The notes beneath the pieces were generated by a model. That model saw nothing but the letters and a program-made list of their open reading frames with translations. It was not told the DNA's origin and did no database searches. A DNA stretch of 41,908 nt, taken from positions 1 through 41,908 of the forward strand of contig NZ_JAPNOA010000058.1 of NCBI RefSeq assembly GCF_026626885.1. The letters are read 5' to 3'. Shown one piece after another: positions 26,254-33,867 of this stretch (its first letter is position 1; every line of letters begins with the position of its first letter). The DNA comes from Parathalassolituus penaei. Its GTDB lineage: Bacteria; Pseudomonadota; Gammaproteobacteria; Pseudomonadales; Oceanobacteraceae. The position numbers and the translations under genes were made by a program.

Positions 26254-26528
26254 CAGGTGGAGGCTCTCTTGGCGCGGAGGCGGGCGGCAACGTCAGCCAC
26301 GGGCTTGACCTTGCCAGCAACCACATCCTGATTACCCAGTGCCAGAATCTTAAGCAACGCCAGTGTTTCTTGGGTCTCTTCGTATGAAGCGACGTCCTGA
26401 ATGACGGCCTTTGCTTCACCATTCTGGGTAATAATCATGGGTTCGCGCTGCTCTGCGAGTTGCGTCAGAACCTCGGCCGCGTTGGCCTTGAGATAGCTGA
26501 TCGGCTTGACTTGTGATGAATAGCGCAT
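26253..26528 (-). CDS. Phd/YefM-family antitoxin
   Basis: 91 residues starting at ATG 26528, after GGAG at a normal distance; the frame is open to 26585 but without a better site. The Phd/YefM N-terminus is seen as QVKPISYLKANAAEVLTQLAE, then PMIITQNGEAKAVIQDVASYEE, which forms the DNA-binding dimer domain. The C-terminal tail should wrap the toxin. It precedes and overlaps the RelE/ParE toxin gene and normally autorepresses the pair. Confidence 0.9.
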   Translation of the reverse strand: MRYSSQVKPISYLKANAAEVLTQLAEQREPMIITQNGEAKAVIQDVASYEETQETLALLKILALGNQDVVAGKVKPVADVAARLRAKRAST

Positions 26529-26646
26529 GGTGGCGCTCCAGTCTGAGGTCGGACTGAATGTAGTCTTTATATGGTCTTGTGGCAAGGCGCCTATTTACAG
26601 ATTGAAGATCCAAAAACTGAATTGGTTCAAAGCAGGGAGCTGCCCC

Positions 26647-26683
26647 AGCCTCAAGCCAGGGCTCGATGAGTTTGCTTGAGGCT
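26647..26683 (-). terminator. Stem-loop at the end of the defence operon
   Basis: AGCCTCAAGC / GCTTGAGGCT form a perfect 10-bp stem around a 17-nt loop that overlaps the stop codon of the HNH gene. There is no U-run, so it is at best a factor-assisted terminator or 3' stabiliser. Confidence 0.4.
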
Positions 26684-27767
26684 AGGTGACCAGACCCAAT
26701 TCGCTATGCCACGCTTTAAGACAAGAAGGCTCTAGTATTGCTGCAGCCAACGCTTGCCCGACTTCGTAGTCGGGACCAGTCCCATCCATTGCGATTTGGT
26801 AATCGGTTAAGTAATTCTGCAGTGAAGCAAGGTCAGTCGGCCCTCTCCCACGTTGTTTGAGGTTAAAAAGCTCATTTTGCTTAGCCAAATATTCTGCTTT
26901 AAATTTCCTTGTCCAGCGAACCGACAGATTTAGGAGCTGATCAAGATGATCGGCTTTGGGCTGATCAGCAATTGCAATGGCAACGCAATGCGCTGTGCGC
27001 TCTGGCATCACATAATTGATTCGTATCCCGCTATTCCCAGGCCTAAAATAGGGGTGAAACCAATCAGAGAAGCTGCCGGCGGTGTGTACATCCTTCTCAC
27101 CTTTGTTCGCCGTTGAATTACATTCGCCACAAATGGGAAGCAAGTTGTCGGCGCAGACGCTGAGCAAAGGAAACGCACTCTTTGCAATCCAATGATCAAC
27201 TTCAGGTGTTTGGCCTAACGGGCCACCGCAAAGCACGCAAACCTCTTGAGCATCGGGGTCAGGATTCAAACGGTGGACTTCGCGAAATGCTTTAACATAG
27301 TCTGCGTAGCAGACGCCACCGGCCGCTACAGGCGTGCCATTAGATTTGTAAGGCACCCCACTTTTCAGGCCTCGTTCATAAAACGCCTCCATTAAATTCT
27401 TAAAGGCCGTCCACGACTCAGCGGAGATCGCAGGCAAGGCGGTGGGCCAGGGCAAGGGTGTTGGCTGAAACTGATTGGCTAAGGCTACTACTCTATCGGC
27501 CCAATCAAGCAGTGCTTGTTTTTCGTCAGACGCCATTGCCGCAATCAGTTTTGCCTGCTCGAGTCGCGTCTGCTTATGACCATGTAAAAAGCGCCACAAC
27601 CAATTCGCTTCGATCTGGGTTGGTACGATAGGTGGGACGAGATTGCCTTGGGTTACATCAGCTGCTGCGGTTGATGGGTTACAAAGCCACCTCAACAAAT
27701 GCATTTGCAATTCGAGACAAGCATTGAGCGCCCCACAACATAACGGTTGAGAGATTGGTTTAAGCAT
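26682..27767 (-). CDS. HNH endonuclease, PtuB-like partner of the ATPase
   Basis: 361 residues. The nuclease core is CVLC (177-180), then EVDHWIAKSAFPLLSV with D191/H192, NLLPICGEC with N208, C213 and C216, and a following Lys. This is a Zn-supported HNH fold. About 170 residues precede the core with no recognised domain. ATG 27767 overlaps the ATPase stop by eight bases; a GTG at 27773 is possible. The HNH-plus-ABC-ATPase pairing resembles the Septu system (PtuA/PtuB), where the nuclease degrades nucleic acid on phage infection. Here it ends an operon that starts with a type I restriction system. Confidence 0.88.
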   Translation of the reverse strand: MLKPISQPLCCGALNACLELQMHLLRWLCNPSTAAADVTQGNLVPPIVPTQIEANWLWRFLHGHKQTRLEQAKLIAAMASDEKQALLDWADRVVALANQFQPTPLPWPTALPAISAESWTAFKNLMEAFYERGLKSGVPYKSNGTPVAAGGVCYADYVKAFREVHRLNPDPDAQEVCVLCGGPLGQTPEVDHWIAKSAFPLLSVCADNLLPICGECNSTANKGEKDVHTAGSFSDWFHPYFRPGNSGIRINYVMPERTAHCVAIAIADQPKADHLDQLLNLSVRWTRKFKAEYLAKQNELFNLKQRGRGPTDLASLQNYLTDYQIAMDGTGPDYEVGQALAAAILEPSCLKAWHSELGLVT

Positions 27768-29523
27768 TGCCACCCCGCCAAGTATTCAACAAGGTACGTA
27801 ATTCACTGCGATAAAACCCTGTACCCATTCGGGCGATCAGACGCTCCAGATCGGCGATTTCTTCGGGTGTGCCGGTGGCTTGCTTTAGCTTGTCTTCGAT
27901 GAACTCCTGAGCGCGTTTACCAATGCTGTCATCAGCACCAAACACTGTCATCATCAGCGCGCTGGGGTCGGTGGCGAACGTTGGTTCGTCTACGTTGCGC
28001 ACGGTGGACCCGTTCGCCGTTTTTTGCACCATCACGATTTCATTGTTGAACACATCCGAGAGTACGATGGCTGAATGGGTGGAGATCAATACATCATTAC
28101 TGGTGTTGCCAATTGCGTCATCGATGATATCGACGATCTCACGTTTCCATTTATCGTTGAAATGGGTCTCGGGCTCGTCGAGTAGCAGCAGAGCGTCTTG
28201 CTGGCCTTGCAGCAAGTGAAACAACGCCATGCGGCCAAGCACCATTTGCTCTCCGTCCGACAGTTCCTCGTAGCGCAATATGCCGATGTCAGCCGAATTG
28301 GAATCAGCACCTTCCATCGGTGCTCGGGTGCGGCGCAAGCGCAACAGCACATCATCAAATAAACCAGCCTGATTCAGCTCCAACAAACGGGTGAAAAGCT
28401 CAAAGCTACTCGCGTCCTTGGCTCCACCAAGCAATGCCCATAAGGCTTCGCCTTGGCTAGTACAGGTTTGCAGCTCATCGTGGGCGGGCGACAAGAACGA
28501 CATGCCTTGCGCGCTAAAGGGGCCTTTGACATCGAACCACAGGGTACGGCGCGGCTCCAGCGGATGCGGCTCGGCGATGACTTCGCTGGCGCACAACCAC
28601 CAATCGTGGGCCGTTTCACGCAGCTTCTTGTCCCATTGATCGGCTTGCACGCGTGACCGGAATGCGACAGAAACCAAATGGTGCCAGCCCCCCCGTTCCA
28701 GCAGTTCTTGCAATGAATTTGTGTTATCGGCGCGCCCCGAATGGTCCTTTGTTTCCACAAAGGCCTGTGGCAAGGCCACAGCCAGCAGCGCACATTTCAG
28801 CAATGTTGCGTCTAGCAATACCGGGCGGCGGAAGCTGGCCATCTCGTCAAGGTTTGCTTTCTGAGGCTGCCGTTGGGCATTCCCTCCCGTCTGTTGCACT
28901 GCTTGCAAGGCGTTTTCCTGGGCGATGGTCCAGCCTGCAGGGCGTTCGTCACTTTGGGCATCCTCGTTACTGTCGAGTAAGCCATCTGCACGCTGATTTC
29001 GATTCCACACCGAATGCCAGGGGCGCAGGTCGCCGGTGCTGTAGGCCAGAACTGCGGAAGGTAAGGCTATGATGTGCGGTGTCACTGATCCCGTGGGCCA
29101 TTCACCTTTGCGCACAAGCGGCCGAAATTCCGAAGGAATCTCTCTGGATTCAGATGAAAAACGCGCAAGCGTTTGCTCGAATTGATCCGCAGTCAGGTTG
29201 TCTGCGAAGGAAAACTTGTCAGCAATCCACAAGCTCGCGGACTGACGATCTCCGAGCCAATCTACGACCAATGTTCGTGCGTTGGATGTGCCACGACTTC
29301 CAAGCTCATAGACCAGTTGCACAGGGAAAAGGGTTCGCTGCCCATCGGCTAATGCCAAGAAAACCTCGGCGACAGCCCGCAGCAGGTTGGATTTCCCGCT
29401 GCCATTCACGCCGACGACGAAGCGGATGGCGCATTCACGCGCCAGCGGCGAGCCGCTGGCGAAACAGACCTTGACGTCCGATATTGGCGGGTAGTTTTGT
29501 AGGCGTAAGTAGCGAAGGCGCAT
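27760..29523 (-). CDS. Restriction-associated AAA/ABC ATPase (PtuA/OLD-like)
   Basis: 587 residues. Walker A GVNGSGKS is at 38-45, the ABC-type signature LSDGEQMVLGR at 421-431, Walker B LLLLDEPETHF with D449/E450, and the switch His in STHSAIV (H483). The N-terminal MRLRYLRLQNYPPI opening is typical of the RecF/OLD/AAA_21 class. No TOPRIM nuclease domain is seen, so nuclease activity would come from the HNH partner. The start overlaps the hsdS stop by one base (TAATG), and its end overlaps the HNH start. This is the arrangement I remember being annotated as 'restriction system-associated AAA family ATPase'. Confidence 0.9.
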   Translation of the reverse strand: MRLRYLRLQNYPPISDVKVCFASGSPLARECAIRFVVGVNGSGKSNLLRAVAEVFLALADGQRTLFPVQLVYELGSRGTSNARTLVVDWLGDRQSASLWIADKFSFADNLTADQFEQTLARFSSESREIPSEFRPLVRKGEWPTGSVTPHIIALPSAVLAYSTGDLRPWHSVWNRNQRADGLLDSNEDAQSDERPAGWTIAQENALQAVQQTGGNAQRQPQKANLDEMASFRRPVLLDATLLKCALLAVALPQAFVETKDHSGRADNTNSLQELLERGGWHHLVSVAFRSRVQADQWDKKLRETAHDWWLCASEVIAEPHPLEPRRTLWFDVKGPFSAQGMSFLSPAHDELQTCTSQGEALWALLGGAKDASSFELFTRLLELNQAGLFDDVLLRLRRTRAPMEGADSNSADIGILRYEELSDGEQMVLGRMALFHLLQGQQDALLLLDEPETHFNDKWKREIVDIIDDAIGNTSNDVLISTHSAIVLSDVFNNEIVMVQKTANGSTVRNVDEPTFATDPSALMMTVFGADDSIGKRAQEFIEDKLKQATGTPEEIADLERLIARMGTGFYRSELRTLLNTWRGGNA

Positions 29524-31391
29524 TACACAGTCTCCAGCTCAACTTGTCGCGTCTCTACCTTGAGTGCGCTGGCGATGTCTTCTTTCAGCTCATCCAGTGA
29601 GGCGTAATGCTTGCCCACGTCCACCAGGTAGGTGAAGTCTTGTCCCTCTTCATCTTCAACGGAGGTCACCTGGAACATTCCGGCTGCGCCCGCATGTGCA
29701 GATGTTTCGTAGTCTAGATGGACTTCAAAATGGTAGTGCTTTTGGTCAACGCCGGACGACAATGCCTTACGCAGTATCTGTACATCGGCCATGCGGGTGA
29801 ATTCTTCCGGGCGTAAGGGGCGGAAGGCTTTAAGATAATCCAGCTCGTCGTTTTCCAGGTCTCGCTTTGGCAGCGTGATTTTGGCGATCAAGCCCAGCGA
29901 AGCCAATTGGCTCAGGGTGCGGCGGATGCGATTGCCATGGGATTGGCCAAAGGCTTGTAAACGTTCCGTTACCATTGCGTCATCGCAAAAGCGAGCAAAG
30001 ACCTCCTGGTCTTCTACCAGCAAGGGCTGACCACTCTCCTGGCAATACTCTGTGAAGGCGGTTAGCACTTGGCGCTGGAGCTCGCTGAGTTCGTTAAGCA
30101 ACCAGTGCCGGGCGGGGCGGGTGGTGACTTCACTTTGTACCGTCAAGCTGATATTGGCTTTGTCTGTTAACGCGGACTTGGTTCCGCGCCCGCGTAGCAA
30201 GACGTCGCTGGCGTGAGCTGCCTCAGCGATTTCTTCAGAGTGCTTATCGCGCCACGGAGCGGTAAGATTTCCTATCAATGCATCCTGAGTTAATGTGACA
30301 AGCAAGTCAGCAAATTGGCGCTCAGCCTTCTCCTTGGTAACCACTAATTTTTCCAGTGCAAGAACTGCATCTGCATAGGCATTCTGTATGCTCTTACTCG
30401 GCACAAGAATTTCAACCGACTTAATTCGACTAGCTGAAATCAACGGTTGTCCCGCCTGTCCTGCATATCTGTTGAGATTGGCTAGCTGGAGCGCAGTTAC
30501 CAAATAATACTCATTTAAATACTCGAAAGTTTCGGATATGTAGAGTGCGTTATCCGTTACCCATGATTTGGGATCGGTGTGATGAACTGCTCCGCAATAT
30601 GCGCCTACGCGTCCGATCACAACCTTACGCTCATCAAACATGTAGTGATTGTGTAAGCCATTTACTCCATTCCCTCCATACACCTTGAAGACGCCATCTG
30701 ACGCCATATCTTTTGCGGGTAAGAAGTCACCACTCTTGACCTTAATAAGTTGACCCAACGGCTTCTTTTGGTGCCCTAGCGGATTGGTAAAGGGATCGCC
30801 AATAATTTCAATGAACAGCTGCCGCTTGACCCTAGCTAGAAGTTCGTCGAACTCATGTCTAAGTTTCTCCAGCTTCTCCGCCTGCTGCAGCACATCAACG
30901 ATGCGCTGTTGTTCAGGGAGTGTGGGGAGTGGGATTTTTACTCGTGAAAGAAAATCAGGTGGAACCCGTTGTAAGCCTCCTGTGCCCACAAACGCGGATG
31001 CTGCGCGCGTCCGAAAAGCCTTCTGCCGAATAAAACTAAATAGGTATTCCGGAAGAACAACTTCGGTCGAACGCAACACATGAAATTCTGTGGAGCCAAA
31101 ACCAAAACCATTTTTCAGGTTGCGAGCTATGGCAGCTTTTCCGTTTTCCATGCAAGGTGTGACTTTTGCGAAAAGCACATCATGCTCACGAAAGCTTGAG
31201 TAGCCCTTTGCCACCTCCGCGAACGTGCGCTCTTCGGCTTTGTCTATCACACCGCGATGTTCATCGACAGCGGACATAGGCACAAAAGTTACGGTTGTTT
31301 CGTCCTCTGGCCGCTGATCTGCAAGGAGTCGAGGGTTCAGCTCGCAAACATCGGTTAGCCGAGCTTGTGCCCAAGTTTCAGGCAACTTCAT
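29523..31391 (-). CDS. hsdS: Type I restriction specificity subunit with C-terminal extension
   Basis: 622 residues against the usual 400-450. Two target-recognition halves are visible. The first, about 1-170, ends in the conserved helix region IPLPTLPEQQRIVDVLQQAEKL. The second is about 205-345, followed by another coiled coil to about 385. The extra ~220 residues include a possible winged-helix stretch (LSELQRQVLTAFTEYC ... IRRTLSQLASLGLI) and a C-terminal beta-rich part. HsdS reads the bipartite DNA target for HsdM and HsdR. The second recognition half is visibly more AT-rich than its neighbours, as expected from exchange of recognition domains. The start overlaps the hsdM stop (ATGA). Confidence 0.9.
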   Translation of the reverse strand: MKLPETWAQARLTDVCELNPRLLADQRPEDETTVTFVPMSAVDEHRGVIDKAEERTFAEVAKGYSSFREHDVLFAKVTPCMENGKAAIARNLKNGFGFGSTEFHVLRSTEVVLPEYLFSFIRQKAFRTRAASAFVGTGGLQRVPPDFLSRVKIPLPTLPEQQRIVDVLQQAEKLEKLRHEFDELLARVKRQLFIEIIGDPFTNPLGHQKKPLGQLIKVKSGDFLPAKDMASDGVFKVYGGNGVNGLHNHYMFDERKVVIGRVGAYCGAVHHTDPKSWVTDNALYISETFEYLNEYYLVTALQLANLNRYAGQAGQPLISASRIKSVEILVPSKSIQNAYADAVLALEKLVVTKEKAERQFADLLVTLTQDALIGNLTAPWRDKHSEEIAEAAHASDVLLRGRGTKSALTDKANISLTVQSEVTTRPARHWLLNELSELQRQVLTAFTEYCQESGQPLLVEDQEVFARFCDDAMVTERLQAFGQSHGNRIRRTLSQLASLGLIAKITLPKRDLENDELDYLKAFRPLRPEEFTRMADVQILRKALSSGVDQKHYHFEVHLDYETSAHAGAAGMFQVTSVEDEEGQDFTYLVDVGKHYASLDELKEDIASALKVETRQVELETV

Positions 31392-33847
31392 TCCCGCCCC
31401 TCCACCATCGACAGTAACTTGTCCAATCCTTTGATAATGTCTTGCTCGGTCGTTTTAAGCGCGCCGATCAACTCGGCCACGCTCTTGTCGCTCTTTAGTT
31501 GGGTGAAGTCAAATGGCTTGTACTGCCCCGCAGAGAGGTTCCAGTCCCGTGCCTCGATGCAATCCGGGTGGAGCAGGTCATCCTTGAGCTTGCCTTTGTC
31601 GTCGTATAGCCCCTCGGCCAGCATCGCCTCCACATAAGTCGGTCGCACCATGCCATCGGCATCGTGTGAGCCGATCAGCTGGCCATCTGTGCTTTGCCAC
31701 TCGTCGTTGCGCGCCCATGCGCGCACAGGCACGACCCAATGTTTGGCTTCTTTCAGATCGGTTTGCTGGTCTATGGTCAGGCTTCGCAGGGTGACGTCAA
31801 AACCGTCAATCTTTGCCAGCTCTCGCGCAATCGGCTGTATTTCAGCATCAAGGTCACTAACGTTTTCCGATTCGGTAATTTGGAGATTTGGCGCATCACG
31901 CATGATGTGCTCATAAAAACTTAGTGATGAATTGAGAATGTCTTTAACAATCTCTTTCCATAGTGGCAGGGCGGCACTGTCTTCTGGCTCGAAGAATTTG
32001 TGTAATTCTCGTGCGCTGCGATTAAATGCCTGTTGGGCTGACTTCATGGCTTTTTGCCATTCGCCGAGTGCCTTTTCCGCATCGAATTTCTTTTTGCCTT
32101 TGCCTGTACCGCGCCACTTTTCCCATACCGGTTTAGTTGCCTGGGCAAAATAGCGGTGCGCTAACTCCCCTAATGCTTTGCTTGCTTGGTTCCGAACCTG
32201 GCTTTCTGCCTCTTTGGGGTTAGCAGGAAGCTCAGGGAACAGCTCGTGTATGCCCCACACCTGGCCATCCCACATGCTGGTGTCGGGCAGGGCCGAGAAA
32301 GCTTCACCTGCCGGTGTGAGTTTATCGGCGGTGTCACGCAGCAGGGCCTGACGCCAGCGTTCGGTGTGAAAGCTGGGTTGCAGCAAGGTCTTTTCATGGA
32401 ATTGCGCGCCATTGCGACCTTGCTCGATCCAGGCTTTGAACTTGATGAGCGCATCCCATAGGTCATTTTGTTGGCCGGGGCGCGGGTTGCGCTTGGCATC
32501 CTTTGAGTAGCCGTCTTCCTCCACCTCATAGAACCAAACATGTTCCGTCAGTGGAGCAGTATTGCTGGGCAGTTTTTTCTTTTCGTCACGCCGGGTGACT
32601 TTTCTAAAGATCAGGATCGAGGTCTTGACGCCGGTGTAGGGTTGAAAGGCGCCGCCGGGAAGGGATATCACCCCTTCTACCACATGCTCAGCCATTAGTT
32701 CGCGCCGCAAGCGCACGTGGGCATCGGTGTTGCCGAACAAAACACCTTCGGGGATGATCACCGCACAGCGTCCGCCGATATCGAGCAGGTCGAGCATCAA
32801 CCACAAAAAAAGCAGCTCACTTTTGTTGGTGATCGAATCGTCCTTTTTCTTGCCACCACCACCGACGCGCGGGAACAGCACGGTATCGGGCTCCAAATCT
32901 CCGCTGTCAACCGTTCCAGTAAAGGGTGGGTTGGCCAGTACGAATTGGTAACTGCCCGGCTCAAGCAATTCTTTAAGCCTGGCTTTTCCTTCGCGTTTGC
33001 TGAGGGAGTCTCCCTGCAGCAAGTGCGGATCGGTTACGTCGTGCAGCACCAGGTTCATCCAGCCGATTCGGGCCATGGTACGGTCGTTATCAAGGCCGAC
33101 GAAGTTGGCACCGTTGTGGATGGCGGCATATTGTTCCGGTGTAGCAGCTGCGCCATCAGTGCGATGCGGGGTACCGTCCCATTCCAGCACGAGGTTCTCT
33201 TGCGCGGAGAATTTGCGCATCAGATGCTGCTGGGTGCTGAACAGAAAACCTCCTGTACCCGCTGCAGGATCGATAACGCGCTGGCCGGGCTCGGGGTCAA
33301 GCAGCTCAACCATGAAACGGATCAAATGACGCGGGGTACGGAACTGGCCGTTCTTGCCAGCTGTGGCGACTTCGCTAAGCAGGTACTCAAAGGTGTCGCC
33401 CATGATGTCTTGGGCGGCTGAGCCTTCTCCTGCTCTGGCGAAGAGTTGATCGATGGCATCAATCGCGTCGCTCAATACCTTGCCTTTATTGGGGTCGAGC
33501 TGAAAGTAAGCATCAGCCATGCGGTTATTGAGGCTGGCTAGCTCGGTACCGTCAGCGCTGGCACTGCTGAAATGTTTATCGAGCTCGCGCAGCCACGGGA
33601 AAACCACGTCAATCAAATGTCCAGGATTGGTCTTCTCTTGACGGATGTAGCTCCACTTGCAGGACTCGTAGCCCGCGTAGATCGAGGAAAAGCCGCGTTG
33701 CTGGCGTTTGAGGTCGATGTCTTCCAGGCGTTTGAGGAAAAGCAGATAGGTAATTTGCTCAACGGCTACTAGGGGGTTGGTGAGGCCAGCCGCCCAAAAG
33801 CGGTTCCAAAGTTCGTCAACTTTTTTCTTGATATGCGGTGCAAGCAT
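31388..33847 (-). CDS. hsdM: Type I restriction N6-adenine methyltransferase, long form
   Basis: 819 residues; typical HsdM is about 500-550. The N-terminal HsdM domain (MLAPHIKKKVDELWNRFWAA) is followed by the methyltransferase core with SAM motif DPAAGTGGF (193-201) and catalytic NPPF (306-309). About 300 further residues include a Lys-rich linker and a coiled coil near the end (FDFTQLKSDKSVAELIGALK). HsdM methylates adenine in the HsdS-specified target and forms M2S, the methylase and the scaffold for HsdR. It is 20 bp downstream of hsdR and overlaps hsdS by four bases. Confidence 0.94.
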   Translation of the reverse strand: MLAPHIKKKVDELWNRFWAAGLTNPLVAVEQITYLLFLKRLEDIDLKRQQRGFSSIYAGYESCKWSYIRQEKTNPGHLIDVVFPWLRELDKHFSSASADGTELASLNNRMADAYFQLDPNKGKVLSDAIDAIDQLFARAGEGSAAQDIMGDTFEYLLSEVATAGKNGQFRTPRHLIRFMVELLDPEPGQRVIDPAAGTGGFLFSTQQHLMRKFSAQENLVLEWDGTPHRTDGAAATPEQYAAIHNGANFVGLDNDRTMARIGWMNLVLHDVTDPHLLQGDSLSKREGKARLKELLEPGSYQFVLANPPFTGTVDSGDLEPDTVLFPRVGGGGKKKDDSITNKSELLFLWLMLDLLDIGGRCAVIIPEGVLFGNTDAHVRLRRELMAEHVVEGVISLPGGAFQPYTGVKTSILIFRKVTRRDEKKKLPSNTAPLTEHVWFYEVEEDGYSKDAKRNPRPGQQNDLWDALIKFKAWIEQGRNGAQFHEKTLLQPSFHTERWRQALLRDTADKLTPAGEAFSALPDTSMWDGQVWGIHELFPELPANPKEAESQVRNQASKALGELAHRYFAQATKPVWEKWRGTGKGKKKFDAEKALGEWQKAMKSAQQAFNRSARELHKFFEPEDSAALPLWKEIVKDILNSSLSFYEHIMRDAPNLQITESENVSDLDAEIQPIARELAKIDGFDVTLRSLTIDQQTDLKEAKHWVVPVRAWARNDEWQSTDGQLIGSHDADGMVRPTYVEAMLAEGLYDDKGKLKDDLLHPDCIEARDWNLSAGQYKPFDFTQLKSDKSVAELIGALKTTEQDIIKGLDKLLSMVEGRE

Positions 33848-33867
33848 TCAGGGATTTCCTTGATGGA

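Noticed and set aside
27760-29523. Classical OLD-family nuclease (ATPase plus TOPRIM), as in Gabija GajA
   Set aside because: The C-terminus after the H-loop is only about 100 residues and shows no TOPRIM motifs; the nuclease partner is the adjacent HNH protein.
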